Numbered from the stretch's first letter, positions 1-9,122 are shown. The stretch is 64,000 nt of DNA from Carnobacterium_B sp045617425 (GCF_045617425.1 NZ_JAZLIO010000003.1:248001-312000); one strand, 5' to 3'. Notes: generated by a model not told the origin, from the letters alone. A program made the numbers and translations.

Positions 1-70
1 TGGAGATCTTTCGGTAGTGACTGAAGTCAGTCCAGGCTATGAAGAAGAAATTTTAAAATATCTAGACTAA
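1..70 (+). CDS. 3' end of an unidentified gene (partial)
   Basis: An open frame enters from the left edge and stops with TAA at 68-70. The 22 visible residues end in an acidic, hydrophobic tail (PGYEEEILKYLD). In many Firmicutes rbfA precedes truB, but this tail does not look like the RbfA C-terminus I know, so I assign no function. A weak hairpin follows directly. Confidence 0.5.
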   Translation, partial: GDLSVVTEVSPGYEEEILKYLD

Positions 71-105
71 AGAGACTGGGACATAGATTCTGGTCTCTGA
101 TTTTG
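71..105 (+). terminator. weak hairpin after the partial first gene
   Basis: AGAGAC at 71-76 pairs with GTCTCT at 93-98 and is followed by a short T-rich stretch. It lies directly after the stop codon, so it may end the upstream transcript. The stem is short and the T tract poor. Confidence 0.35.
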
Positions 106-164
106 TATTATTGAACTTTTTTACGTATCCATTCATTGTAAAGGAGCTTTCGTTTAAATTTATT

Positions 165-338
165 GATTCAATAGATGGCAAATAAGAATCTATTTGACTA
201 ACAAAATAAATTTAATGATTAAATGAGCACTGAAATAAATTCCAATTGATTAATAAATGATTTTATTGATTAAACGAGTATTAAAATAAGTATCCATTTG
301 ATTAATAATACAGATTTTTGATTAATAATACAGATTTA
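165..338. repeat. degenerate tandem repeat, about 51-bp period
   Basis: Blocks starting with GATT at about 165, 217, 268 and 320 (offsets 52, 51, 52) share the skeleton GATTnAA...AAATAAGnATCnATTTGAnTAAnAA. The last two copies carry the best-conserved piece, GATTAATAATACAGATTT, at 300-317 and 320-337. No open reading frame explains them. The rest of the 465-bp gap between 71 and 535 holds only the inverted repeat at 341-386 and the truB promoter. Confidence 0.6.
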
Positions 339-340
339 TT

Positions 341-386
341 GATAAAGTTCGTACAAAATGATGTTTCACTTAGTACGAGCTTTATC
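341..386. repeat. 14-bp-arm inverted repeat downstream of the tandem repeats
   Basis: GATAAAGTTCGTAC (341-354) pairs with GTACGAGCTTTATC (373-386) with one G-T wobble around an 18-nt loop. There is no T tract on either strand, so it is unlikely to be an intrinsic terminator. It could be an RNA structure or a protein-binding dyad. Confidence 0.6.
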
Positions 387-471
387 TAAAATCTAGAATA
401 GAGTAACAAAGGTAGCTTTCAATTCGCTCACTAAAACAGATGATTGAACTAATATACAGTTAACAAATGGA

Positions 472-500
472 TGACGGCATTTTGGTAATTATGGTATACT
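472..500 (+). promoter_or_regulatory. truB promoter (extended -10)
   Basis: TATACT at 495-500 is preceded by TGG (extended -10). TGACGG at 472-477 lies 17 nt upstream as a weak -35. It sits about 35 bp before the truB start, so truB-ribF probably has its own sigma-A promoter here. Confidence 0.6.
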
Positions 501-535
501 AGGAGAGTTGAAAAAAGGAAGGTTGGGATTTAGCT

Positions 536-1456
536 ATGGAAGGTATTCTCCCTTTATGGAAAGAACGTGGCATGACTAGCCATGATTGTGTATTTAAACT
601 CAGAAAAATCTTAAAAACTAAAAAAATTGGACATACAGGTACATTAGATCCAGATGTTGATGGCGTGTTGCCTATTTGTGTGGGCAAAGCCACAAAAGTT
701 GTTGAGTATATGATGGAAACGGGTAAAGGATACATAGGAGAAATCACACTAGGGTATTCCACTACAACAGAAGACCGCAGCGGAGAAATTGTTGAACAAG
801 TTAGTGTCAGAAGCATTCCATCACTGGAAAGTATTGATGAAGCTATGAATAATATGGTGGGAAAAATTACTCAAATTCCGCCAATGTATTCTGCTGTAAA
901 AGTAAATGGGAAAAAATTGTATGAGTATGCTCGTGCTGGCGAAACGGTTGAACGACCGGTTAGAATTGCTGACATAAAATCATTTAAGCGCACTTCGGAT
1001 CTTTTGGTAGATGAAGAGCAAGGGACCGTTTCGTGGAAATTTGAAGTAGCTTGTGGAAAAGGGACGTATGTTCGGACTTTAGCAGTGGATCTAGGCGCAA
1101 ATTTGGGCTACCCTGCCCATATGTCAGACTTAACACGTATCTTAAGCGGAACGTTTAAAGCCAGTGATTGTTTAACCTTAGCGCAAGTTGCTGAAAAAAT
1201 GGAACAACAAGAAATAGAAGAAGCTTTATTTCCTTTGGAATTTGGTTTGAAAGAGTTAGCTTCTTTTGAAATTGATCAAGAGCTTTGGGATAAAGTGAAA
1301 AATGGCACAGTGCTTCCAATCAATACTGTACCCGAAGAATTATTGTCTAAGCCAATCGTGTTTATGTATCTTCAAAAAGCTGTCAGTATTTATGCTGTTC
1401 ACCCGCAAAAAAAAGAGTATTTAAAACCAATTAAAGTGTTACGAAATAATTTATAA
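536..1456 (+). CDS. truB: tRNA pseudouridine(55) synthase TruB
   Basis: TruB converts U55 of the tRNA T-loop to pseudouridine in the cytoplasm. The catalytic motif GHTGTLDPDVDG is at residues 32-43, with the nucleophilic aspartate at about D38. The N-terminus (MEGILPLWKERGMTSHDCV) is the usual family start, and 306 aa is the normal length. The C-terminal part would be the PUA-like tail. The Shine-Dalgarno AAGGAAGG is about 13 nt before ATG, slightly far but the only candidate. ribF follows after 15 bp, the common truB-ribF pairing. I see no infB or rbfA upstream within the window. Confidence 0.97.
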   Translation: MEGILPLWKERGMTSHDCVFKLRKILKTKKIGHTGTLDPDVDGVLPICVGKATKVVEYMMETGKGYIGEITLGYSTTTEDRSGEIVEQVSVRSIPSLESIDEAMNNMVGKITQIPPMYSAVKVNGKKLYEYARAGETVERPVRIADIKSFKRTSDLLVDEEQGTVSWKFEVACGKGTYVRTLAVDLGANLGYPAHMSDLTRILSGTFKASDCLTLAQVAEKMEQQEIEEALFPLEFGLKELASFEIDQELWDKVKNGTVLPINTVPEELLSKPIVFMYLQKAVSIYAVHPQKKEYLKPIKVLRNNL

Positions 1457-1471
1457 AGGAGTTTTCACACT

Positions 1472-2449
1472 ATGGAAATCATTAAATTACATCATCCATA
1501 TGAGGAAGGTGAAATCCCTAAAGATAAAGTAGTATTAGCTTTAGGTTTTTTTGATGGCGTCCACAGAGGTCATCAAGAAGTAATCGGCAGAGCAAAAAAA
1601 ATTGCCGAAAAAAATCAGTTGAAATTAGCAGTTATGACATTTAATCAACATCCATCAATTGTGTTTAAAAAATTAAATCCGGATCATCATAAATATCTTT
1701 CCACTGTTTCTCGTAAAGAAGAGTTAATGGAAAAAATTGGGGTTGATTTTCTTTATGAAGTAGAATTTACGTCTGCTTTTGCAAGTTTGACTCCTCAAGA
1801 GTTTGTAGAACAGTACATTATTGGTTTACATGCTCAAACGGTTGTAGCCGGTTTTGATTATTCATTTGGAAAAAAAGAAGTGGCCTCCATGGAGCATTTG
1901 CCGCTATATGCTAAAGATCGTTTTGAGATCGTAGTAGTGGAGAAACAACTCTCAAAAGAAGACAAAATCAGTTCTACACGTATTCGCTTAGCTCTAGAGA
2001 TTGGAGATATGGCTGCTGCAAATAATCTACTGGGTTATGTTTATGCTACACCTGGAAGAGTCGTACATGGTGATGCAAGAGGAAGATTATTAGGATTCCC
2101 AACAGCGAATATCGAAGTTGAGAACTTTGTTAAATTGCCACGCATAGGCGTATATGCTGTTGAAATTTTAGTAGGGGGTCAAGTTTATAAAGGAATGGCC
2201 TCTATCGGTCATAATGTAACCTTTGAACCGAATCGTCCATTGACGGTTGAGGTGTACATTCTTGATTTTAATGAAGATATTTATGGTGAAAATGTTACCG
2301 TGTTTTGGTACGATTATTTGCGTAATGAGGAAAAATATGATTCGATTGATGCTTTAATCGCTCAATTGAAACAAGATGAACTGGATACTGCGCATTTTTT
2401 TGAAGAGTATAAAGGATTGACTCATAAGAACTTTTTAGGCGAACTCTAA
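1472..2449 (+). CDS. ribF: bifunctional riboflavin kinase / FAD synthetase RibF
   Basis: RibF phosphorylates riboflavin to FMN and adenylylates FMN to FAD. The nucleotidyltransferase motif GFFDGVHRGH is at residues 25-34, and ISSTRIR at about 166-172 is the second adenylylation motif. The C-terminal kinase domain carries GRLLGFPTAN near residue 206. At 325 aa it is full length. The ATG has AAAGGAG 8-9 nt upstream. It is co-transcribed with truB and ends at the terminator at 2457-2493. Confidence 0.97.
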   Translation: MEIIKLHHPYEEGEIPKDKVVLALGFFDGVHRGHQEVIGRAKKIAEKNQLKLAVMTFNQHPSIVFKKLNPDHHKYLSTVSRKEELMEKIGVDFLYEVEFTSAFASLTPQEFVEQYIIGLHAQTVVAGFDYSFGKKEVASMEHLPLYAKDRFEIVVVEKQLSKEDKISSTRIRLALEIGDMAAANNLLGYVYATPGRVVHGDARGRLLGFPTANIEVENFVKLPRIGVYAVEILVGGQVYKGMASIGHNVTFEPNRPLTVEVYILDFNEDIYGENVTVFWYDYLRNEEKYDSIDALIAQLKQDELDTAHFFEEYKGLTHKNFLGEL

Positions 2450-2456
2450 ACGAATA

Positions 2457-2493
2457 AAAAAAGACGAGATATCACGATCTTGTCTTTTTTTGT
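2457..2493 (+). terminator. terminator of truB-ribF
   Basis: AAGACGAGAT pairs with ATCTTGTCTT (one G-U) around a short loop, followed by TTTTTTT. It lies just after the ribF stop codon. Confidence 0.85.
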
Positions 2494-2640
2494 GCATAAA
2501 AATGAAAAAATCATGAGTCGATAGCTGGTTTTTATTTTATGCGTTTATACATAATTAACGAATAAAACATATTTATATACAATAATTTTTCTTAAATAAG
2601 CTAAAAAATACAATAATTAGTATAAAAAAACACTTTTAGC

Positions 2641-2669
2641 TTGTTTTAATCTTATTGCCATGTTAGGAT
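2641..2669 (+). promoter_or_regulatory. candidate argG promoter
   Basis: TTGTTT at 2641-2646 and TAGGAT at 2664-2669 are 17 nt apart and 39 bp before the argG ATG. The AT-rich leader (2494-2707) contains two ACAATAAT motifs, but I could not make out a convincing ArgR box. Confidence 0.4.
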
Positions 2670-2707
2670 ACTTTCATGCAATAAAATTAATCGGATGAGG
2701 TGTTTTT

Positions 2708-3922
2708 ATGAATAAAGGAAAAGTTGTTTTAGCTTACTCAGGGGGACTGGATACATCAGTCTCTATTAAATGGTTAATGGATGAAGGATATGATGTAATA
2801 GCTTGTTGTTTAGATGTTGGAGAAGGAAAGAACTTAGACTTTATTAAAGATAAAGCAATCGAAATTGGTGCGGTAGCCTCATATACGATTGACGCTAAAG
2901 ATGAATTTGCTAATGACTTTGCATTGATTGCGTTACAAGCGCATACGTATTATGAAGGTAAGTATCCGTTGATATCAGCGTTATCTCGTCCTTTAATCGC
3001 TAAAAAATTAGTTGAAGTAGCTATAAAAGAAGAAGCTGTAGCAGTAGCACATGGGTGTACAGGAAAAGGGAATGATCAAGTTCGTTTTGAAGTTGCCATT
3101 CATTCTTTAGCACCAGATTTAAAAGTGCTTGCACCGGTTCGTGATTGGACATGGTCAAGAGAAGAAGAAATCAATTACGCTATTGAGCATTCAATTCCGG
3201 TTCCAATTGATTTAGATAATCCTTTCTCTATTGATCAAAACTTATGGGGAAGAAGCAATGAGTGTGGTGTTTTAGAAAATCCATGGATTGCTCCACCAGA
3301 AGTTGCGTATGATTTAACCGTTAGTTTAGAAAACACACCGGATATTCCTGAAATGATTGAAATCGAATTTTTAGCAGGTGTACCGATAGCAATCGATGGT
3401 TCAACATATGAATTAGCTGAACTGATTCAACAGTTGAACAGCATTGCTGGAAAACATGGAGTTGGACGGATCGATCATATTGAAAACAGATTGATTGGGA
3501 TCAAATCTCGTGAAGTTTATGAAGCACCTGGAGCAGTAACGTTAATGACGGCACACAAAGAACTAGAAGACCTTACTTTTGTTAAAGATATTGCGCACTT
3601 TAAACCAATGATCGAACAAAAAATAACTGAAATGATTTATAACGGATTATGGTTCAACCCATTAACTGAAAGTTTGGTTGCCTTTTTGAAATCGACTCAA
3701 AAGTACGTTAACGGAACGGTTCGTGTGAAGTTGTTTAAGGGCCATGCCATTGTAGAAGGTAGAAAATCACCAAACTCATTGTATGATGAGAACTTGGCGA
3801 CTTATACTTCCGCAGATACATTTAACCAAGAGTCATCTGTTGGTTTTATCAAATTGTGGGGATTACCTACAAAAGTACACGCAGAAGTAAATAAACCAAA
3901 AGATGCAATTAAGACTAAGTAA
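2708..3922 (+). CDS. argG: argininosuccinate synthase
   Basis: ArgG condenses citrulline and aspartate with ATP to argininosuccinate, the penultimate step of arginine synthesis. The ATP-pyrophosphatase P-loop AYSGGLDTSVS is at residues 9-19. Family stretches such as GCTGKGNDQVRFE and GRSNECGVLENPW are present. The 404 aa match the family. The Shine-Dalgarno GAGGTG is 5-6 nt before ATG. argH follows 41 bp after the stop (32 bp to the upstream in-frame ATG), so the pair makes arginine from citrulline. No other arg genes are in the window. Confidence 0.97.
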   Translation: MNKGKVVLAYSGGLDTSVSIKWLMDEGYDVIACCLDVGEGKNLDFIKDKAIEIGAVASYTIDAKDEFANDFALIALQAHTYYEGKYPLISALSRPLIAKKLVEVAIKEEAVAVAHGCTGKGNDQVRFEVAIHSLAPDLKVLAPVRDWTWSREEEINYAIEHSIPVPIDLDNPFSIDQNLWGRSNECGVLENPWIAPPEVAYDLTVSLENTPDIPEMIEIEFLAGVPIAIDGSTYELAELIQQLNSIAGKHGVGRIDHIENRLIGIKSREVYEAPGAVTLMTAHKELEDLTFVKDIAHFKPMIEQKITEMIYNGLWFNPLTESLVAFLKSTQKYVNGTVRVKLFKGHAIVEGRKSPNSLYDENLATYTSADTFNQESSVGFIKLWGLPTKVHAEVNKPKDAIKTK

Positions 3923-3963
3923 AATCTAAGAAAGTATACTTAATAAAAGATAGGATGACAAAA

Positions 3964-5343
3964 ATGAAAAAACTATGGGGCGGTCGTTTTGAAGGAGAAA
4001 ATCAAAAATGGATTGATGAGTTTGGGGCTTCAATTGAAGTAGACCAAGTTTTAGCTGAAGAAGACATTTTAGGAAGTTTGGCACACGTTAAAATGTTGGC
4101 TAAAACGTCGATTATTCTTCAAGAAGAAGCAGATGAAATCATCAAAGGGTTGGAAAGTCTTTTAGTAAAAGCCCAGAATAATGAGTTGGTATTCTCTATT
4201 GAAAATGAAGATATTCATTTGAATATTGAAACGCTTCTCCATACAGAAATTGGTCCTGTTGCAGGAAAGTTGCACACTGCAAGAAGCCGGAATGATCAAG
4301 TGGCTACTGACATGCACCTGTACTTAAAACGTCAAGTAGGTGAAATTTCTGTATCTCTTGAGGATCTGGAAAAAGTTATTTTGTTGAAAGCAGAAAAGCA
4401 TGTTGAAACGATTGTTCCAGGATATACTCATTTGCAACATGCTCAGCCAATTTCTTTTGCTCATCATTTATTGGCGTATTACAATATGTTTAAACGTGAT
4501 TTAGAACGGTATCAAGATAGTTTAAAACGAATCGATTGCTCGCCACTAGGAGCAGCCGCTTTGGCAGGAACAACATTTCCAATCGATCGTTTGTACACCG
4601 CTGAACAGTTAGGTTTCAGCTCTATCTACTCTAATAGTATGGATGCCGTTAGCGATCGAGACTTCATCTTAGAGTTTCTATCTACCAGCAGTATACTGAT
4701 GATGCATCTTTCACGTTTTTGCGAAGAAATGATTCTTTGGACCAGTCATGAATACCAATTTGCTAGTTTAACCGATACTTTTTCGACTGGTAGTTCCATT
4801 ATGCCGCAAAAGAAAAATCCGGATATGGCAGAATTGATTCGTGGAAAAACAGGCAGAGTGTACGGCAATTTATTTTCGCTGTTAACAACAATGAAAAGTT
4901 TGCCGTTAGCCTATAACAAGGATCTGCAAGAAGATAAAGAAGGCATGTTTGATACAGTAAAAACGGTTAAAGATTGTTTGGAAATATTTTCCGGTATGTT
5001 GGAAGACATGATCGTGCATGAAGAAAATATGAGTGAAGCAACAACGAAAGATTTTTCGAACGCAACTGAGTTAGCTGATTATCTAGCCTCAAAAGGTATT
5101 CCGTTTAGAGAAGCGCACGAAATTGTTGGGAAACTTGTTTTGAAGTGTTTGAAAAATGGTCATTATTTACAAGATATTCCTTTAACTGAATTTCAAAAAG
5201 CTGCTCCTATTATCGAAGAAGACGTTTATACGTTATTGGAATCTCGTGTAGCTGTTGAACGTAGAAATTCATTAGGTGGTACTGGATTTGAACAAATTAG
5301 AAATGAAATTGAAAAAGCTAAACTAGAATTTAATCTAACATAA
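3964..5343 (+). CDS. argH: argininosuccinate lyase
   Basis: ArgH splits argininosuccinate into arginine and fumarate. The protein opens with the typical MKKLWGGRFEG and carries the signature GSSIMPQKKNPD near residue 280, the mobile catalytic loop of the fumarase/aspartase superfamily. I chose the ATG at 3964 because AGGA at 3952-3955 lies 8 nt before it. The in-frame ATG at 3955 overlaps that Shine-Dalgarno and has none of its own. Length from 3964 is 459 aa. It forms an operon with argG and is closed by a strong terminator. Confidence 0.95.
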   Translation: MKKLWGGRFEGENQKWIDEFGASIEVDQVLAEEDILGSLAHVKMLAKTSIILQEEADEIIKGLESLLVKAQNNELVFSIENEDIHLNIETLLHTEIGPVAGKLHTARSRNDQVATDMHLYLKRQVGEISVSLEDLEKVILLKAEKHVETIVPGYTHLQHAQPISFAHHLLAYYNMFKRDLERYQDSLKRIDCSPLGAAALAGTTFPIDRLYTAEQLGFSSIYSNSMDAVSDRDFILEFLSTSSILMMHLSRFCEEMILWTSHEYQFASLTDTFSTGSSIMPQKKNPDMAELIRGKTGRVYGNLFSLLTTMKSLPLAYNKDLQEDKEGMFDTVKTVKDCLEIFSGMLEDMIVHEENMSEATTKDFSNATELADYLASKGIPFREAHEIVGKLVLKCLKNGHYLQDIPLTEFQKAAPIIEEDVYTLLESRVAVERRNSLGGTGFEQIRNEIEKAKLEFNLT

Positions 5344-5351
5344 GAAAAATT

Positions 5352-5401
5352 AAAAGACAGTGTTGAAGATGGAACTTTCCATTTTTGACACTGTCTTTTT
5401 A
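5352..5401 (+). terminator. terminator of argGH
   Basis: AAAAGACAGTGT pairs with ACACTGTCTTTT, with a further partly paired inner stem, and ends in TTTTT. It is 8 bp after the argH stop. Confidence 0.88.
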
Positions 5402-5479
5402 GTAAAATTAGGATAAATCAAGCATTAGATTGGCTTTTTAGATAAACGTCAAAATTAGTCAAAAAAAAATCAAAAATTA

Positions 5480-5508
5480 TTGACAGATACAGTTATATTT
5501 GGTAAATT
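5480..5508 (+). promoter_or_regulatory. heat-shock operon sigma-A promoter
   Basis: TTGACA (5480-5485), 17-nt spacer, TAAATT (5503-5508). Transcription would begin at about 5515, just before the CIRCE element, the usual arrangement for HrcA repression. Confidence 0.8.
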
Positions 5509-5518
5509 AATAAATGTA

Positions 5519-5545
5519 TTAGCACTCAGTAGTTTCAAGTGCTAA
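5519..5545. promoter_or_regulatory. CIRCE operator (HrcA-binding site)
   Basis: TTAGCACTC, nine bases, then AAGTGCTAA. The consensus is TTAGCACTC-N9-GAGTGCTAA, so only one base of the right arm differs. It sits between promoter and hrcA start and should bind the HrcA repressor encoded next to it. Confidence 0.95.
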
Positions 5546-5562
5546 AAAAGAGGTGATGCAAT

Positions 5563-6600
5563 ATGTTAACTGAAAGGCAGATTTTAATTTTAAAATCTAT
5601 CATTCGCTTATACACTTCATATGAGACACCCATAGGGTCCAAAACCTTAATGAATGAGGCTGAAATTAATTTTAGTTCAGCAACTATTCGTAATGAAATG
5701 GGGCGTCTTGAAGAATTAGGCTTCATTGAAAAAACGCATTCGTCATCCGGTCGTGTCCCATCTTTAAAAGGGTACCGTTTTTATGTAGATCATCTGGTAC
5801 ATCCAGCAAAAATTCAAAAAAAAGATCTTGCGGTCATAAAGAATGCTTTAGGAAATCAGTTTAGACAATTGGATGAGATCGTTTTTCAATCTGCTGAATT
5901 GCTTTCTCGGTTGACCAGTTACACGGCGATAACGTTAGGTCCTGAAATCAAAGAAAGTATTCTAACCGGTTTTCGATTGGTGCCATTAAATGATTACCAA
6001 GTGATGGCTATCTTAGTAACCGATAAAGGCCATGTAGAAAACCAAATAGTAACGATTCCGAGGTCAATGGATGTTAACGAGCTAGAAAAAATTGTTCGTA
6101 TTTTTAACGAACAATTAGTTGGTCTTCCGCTAATGGAAGTATTTAAAAGACTGAAGACAGAAATTCCGATATTGTTGAATAAGTATGTTCGAACAAATGA
6201 AGGAATGTTGAATATCTTCGAAGATGTCTTTTTGAAAGCTGGACAAGATAGGATGCATGTAGGCGGAAGAATGAATATACTCGATTTCTCGAATGAATTA
6301 AATGTCGAAAAATTCAAGTCTATTTATTCCTTAATGGATGGTACTCATGACTTATCTTCTTTATTGATTCCAAGTACGACTGGAATCAATGTAAAAATTG
6401 GGACGGAGTTAAACAATGAGCTTTTTAATGAGTTCAGTTTAATTACAGCCAGTTATGACATTGAAGGATATAGTTCAGGTGTTATTGCATTGTTAGGTCC
6501 AACAAATATGCCATATTCTAAAATGATTGGTTTGGTGGATGTATTTCGAAATGAGCTTTCAAAAAAAATAATCGACTATTATGATTCTGTAGACGATTAA
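5563..6600 (+). CDS. hrcA: heat-inducible transcription repressor HrcA
   Basis: HrcA represses class I heat-shock genes by binding CIRCE; its activity depends on GroE chaperonin in studied bacteria. The N-terminal winged helix (residues 1 to about 75) contains SSATIRNEMGRLEELGFIEK, followed by HSSSGRVPS and the dimerisation/GAF-like region. At 345 aa it is full length. AGAGGTG precedes ATG by about 9 nt. It is first in the hrcA-grpE-dnaK operon and lies directly behind its own operator, so it is autoregulated. Confidence 0.97.
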   Translation: MLTERQILILKSIIRLYTSYETPIGSKTLMNEAEINFSSATIRNEMGRLEELGFIEKTHSSSGRVPSLKGYRFYVDHLVHPAKIQKKDLAVIKNALGNQFRQLDEIVFQSAELLSRLTSYTAITLGPEIKESILTGFRLVPLNDYQVMAILVTDKGHVENQIVTIPRSMDVNELEKIVRIFNEQLVGLPLMEVFKRLKTEIPILLNKYVRTNEGMLNIFEDVFLKAGQDRMHVGGRMNILDFSNELNVEKFKSIYSLMDGTHDLSSLLIPSTTGINVKIGTELNNELFNEFSLITASYDIEGYSSGVIALLGPTNMPYSKMIGLVDVFRNELSKKIIDYYDSVDD

Positions 6601-6618
6601 ACAAAAGGAGCTGTTGTT

Positions 6619-7176
6619 GTGTCTAGAAATAAAGATAAAAAGCAAGAACAAGAAATGGTTGAAGAAACACCAACAGAATTGGTAGAAGAAACAACTGAAA
6701 CTGTAGAAGTGGAACAACCAGAAGTTGATGAACTTGCTAAAGTAAAAGCTGATTTAGAAGAAATGGAAAATAAATATTTGCGTGTACAAGCTGAAATGGC
6801 AAATATCCAAAAACGCAATGCAAAAGAACGTGAAGATGCTGCTAAATTCCGTGCTCAATCTTTAGCAACAGAATTACTTCCCGTTATTGATAATCTAGAA
6901 CGAGCTCTAGCTATTGAAGTAACAGATGAGCAAGGGAAAAATTTGAAAAAAGGAATTGAAATGGTTATGGAAACATTCAATGCTGCATTGAAAAGTGAAG
7001 GCATTGAAGTTATTGATCCTTTGAATGAACCATTTAATCCAAACTTCCATCAGGCGATTCAAACCGTTCCTGTTGAAGAAGGTCAGCCAAGCGAAACAGT
7101 TGTACAAGTTTTCCAAAAAGGTTATGATTTAAACGGACGTGTATTACGTCCCGCAATGGTAATTGTCGCTCAATAA
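6619..7176 (+). CDS. grpE: nucleotide exchange factor GrpE
   Basis: GrpE releases ADP from DnaK. The protein has a glutamate-rich, disordered N-terminus (residues 5-45), a long coiled coil (about 45-110) and the C-terminal beta domain ending GYDLNGRVLRPAMVIVA, the family hallmark. It starts with GTG at 6619, supported by AAAGGAG 8 nt upstream; no ATG fits. Length is 185 aa. It lies 18 bp after hrcA and 48 bp before dnaK. Confidence 0.96.
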   Translation: MSRNKDKKQEQEMVEETPTELVEETTETVEVEQPEVDELAKVKADLEEMENKYLRVQAEMANIQKRNAKEREDAAKFRAQSLATELLPVIDNLERALAIEVTDEQGKNLKKGIEMVMETFNAALKSEGIEVIDPLNEPFNPNFHQAIQTVPVEEGQPSETVVQVFQKGYDLNGRVLRPAMVIVAQ

Positions 7177-7224
7177 AGCTTAAAAAATTGTAAAAAAAAA
7201 TAAAATATAAATGAGGGATTTAGA

Positions 7225-9063
7225 ATGGGTAAAATAATTGGTATTGACTTAGGAACAACAAACTCAGCAGTTGCTGTATTAGAAGGCGGAGAAGCAAAAA
7301 TTATTCCGAATCCAGAAGGCAATCGTACGACTCCATCAGTTGTTGCGTTTAAAAATGGAGAAATGCAAGTAGGAGAAGTGGCTAAACGTCAAGCTGTAAC
7401 AAACCCTAACACAATTAGCTCAATCAAACGTCATATCGGAGAAGCTGGCTTTTCAGTTGAAGTTGATGGTAAAAAATATACTCCACAAGAAGTTTCTGCA
7501 ACAATTCTTCAATACTTGAAAGGTTATGCTGAAAGCTATTTAGGCGAAACAGTTGATAAAGCTGTTATCACTGTTCCTGCTTACTTCAACGATGCACAAC
7601 GTCAAGCAACAAAAGATGCTGGTAAAATTGCCGGTCTTGAAGTGGAACGTATCGTTAATGAACCAACTGCTGCAGCATTAGCTTATGGTTTAGACAAAGT
7701 AGACAAAGATGAAAAAGTTTTAGTATTTGACCTTGGTGGTGGTACTTTTGACGTTTCAATCCTTGAATTAGGAGACGGTGTATTTGATGTATTAGCTACT
7801 GCAGGTGACAACAAATTAGGTGGAGATGATTTTGATAACAAAATCATGGACTACTTGGTAGCTGAATTCAAAAAAGAAAACGGCGTTGACTTATCTAAAG
7901 ACAAAATGGCTGTACAACGTTTGAAAGATGCTGCTGAAAAAGCTAAAAAAGACTTATCAGGTGTTACTTCAACTCAAATCAGCTTACCATTTATCACTGC
8001 TGGAGAAGCTGGTCCATTACACTTGGAAATCAACTTAACTCGTGCTAAATTTGACGAATTAACTTATGACTTAGTAGAACGTACTAAAGGACCTGTTCGC
8101 CAAGCATTGAAAGATGCTGGATTATCAACATCTGAAATTGATGAAGTAATCTTAGTTGGTGGATCAACACGTATCCCTTCTGTTGTAGAAGCAGTACGTA
8201 AAGAAGCTGGAAAAGAACCAAACAAATCTGTTAACCCTGATGAAGTTGTAGCAATGGGTGCTGCAATCCAAGGTGGAGTTATCACTGGTGACGTTAAAGA
8301 CATCGTATTGTTAGATGTTACTCCGTTATCATTAGGTATTGAAACTATGGGTGGCGTATTTACTAAACTGATCGAACGTAACACAACGATCCCAACAAGT
8401 AAATCACAAGTATTCTCAACTGCTGCTGACAACCAACCAGCTGTTGACGTACACGTAATGCAAGGGGAACGTCCAATGGCAGCTGACAACAAAACACTAG
8501 GTCGCTTCCAATTGACAGATATTCCTGCTGCACCACGTGGAATTCCTCAAATCGAAGTAACCTTTGATATTGATAAAAACGGAATTGTTAACGTAAGTGC
8601 TAAAGATTTAGGAACTCAAAAAGAACAAACCATTACAATCAAATCTTCTTCAGGCTTAACAGATGAAGAAATCGAACGTATGGTTAAAGATGCAGAAGCT
8701 AATGCAGAAGCTGATAAAGCTCGTAAAGAAGAAGTAGAATTACGTAACGAAGTGGATCAATTATTATTCCAAGTAGATAAAACTATTGGTGAATTAGAAG
8801 GCAAAGTTGACGAAGCTGAAGTTAAAAAAGCTGAAGAAGCTCGTGATGAATTGAAAGCGGCTGTTGAAGCAAATGATCTTGAAGCAATGAAAACAAAACG
8901 CGATGAGTTAAATGAAATCGTACAAGCATTAACAGTTAAATTATATGAACAAGCTGCTCAAGCACAAGGAGAAGCAAATCCTGAAGCTGCAGAACAAGCA
9001 CAAGATGGTTCTGAAGATGTTGTAGATGCTGATTTTGAAGAAATCGACGATGACGCTAAATAA
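7225..9063 (+). CDS. dnaK: chaperone protein DnaK (Hsp70)
   Basis: DnaK is the ATP-driven Hsp70 chaperone. The actin-like ATPase starts GKIIGIDLGTTNS and contains VFDLGGGTFDVSILE. The substrate-binding domain and helical lid follow, ending in an acidic tail (EEIDDDAK). At 612 aa it is normal for Firmicutes. GAGGG lies 8 nt before ATG. Its codons are more uniform than in neighbouring genes, as expected for a highly expressed gene. A hairpin terminator separates it from dnaJ. Confidence 0.98.
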   Translation: MGKIIGIDLGTTNSAVAVLEGGEAKIIPNPEGNRTTPSVVAFKNGEMQVGEVAKRQAVTNPNTISSIKRHIGEAGFSVEVDGKKYTPQEVSATILQYLKGYAESYLGETVDKAVITVPAYFNDAQRQATKDAGKIAGLEVERIVNEPTAAALAYGLDKVDKDEKVLVFDLGGGTFDVSILELGDGVFDVLATAGDNKLGGDDFDNKIMDYLVAEFKKENGVDLSKDKMAVQRLKDAAEKAKKDLSGVTSTQISLPFITAGEAGPLHLEINLTRAKFDELTYDLVERTKGPVRQALKDAGLSTSEIDEVILVGGSTRIPSVVEAVRKEAGKEPNKSVNPDEVVAMGAAIQGGVITGDVKDIVLLDVTPLSLGIETMGGVFTKLIERNTTIPTSKSQVFSTAADNQPAVDVHVMQGERPMAADNKTLGRFQLTDIPAAPRGIPQIEVTFDIDKNGIVNVSAKDLGTQKEQTITIKSSSGLTDEEIERMVKDAEANAEADKARKEEVELRNEVDQLLFQVDKTIGELEGKVDEAEVKKAEEARDELKAAVEANDLEAMKTKRDELNEIVQALTVKLYEQAAQAQGEANPEAAEQAQDGSEDVVDADFEEIDDDAK

Positions 9064-9088
9064 CCTTTATAATTTAAGGATGGAATGG

Positions 9089-9122
9089 AAAAGCCAAGGC
9101 AAATTGCTTTTGGCTTTTTCTT
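9089..9122 (+). terminator. terminator between dnaK and dnaJ
   Basis: AAAAGCCAAGGC pairs with GCTTTTGGCTTTT and runs into T-rich sequence. It may be leaky, reducing dnaJ relative to dnaK, or dnaJ may have its own promoter in 9123-9180; I see no clear one. Confidence 0.75.

Noticed and set aside
1..70. End of rbfA before truB
   Set aside because: The position suggests it, but the visible 22 residues do not match the RbfA C-terminus, so the gene was left unnamed.
165..338. CRISPR array
   Set aside because: Repeats are degenerate, adjacent blocks resemble each other over their whole length, there are no unique spacers and no cas genes.
2520..2640. ArgR boxes before argG
   Set aside because: The leader is so AT-rich that loose matches occur everywhere; none shows the required symmetric pair.
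8064..8492. 142-aa open frame on the minus strand inside dnaK
   Set aside because: It lies wholly opposite a conserved gene, has no Shine-Dalgarno, and arises from the regular codon use of dnaK.
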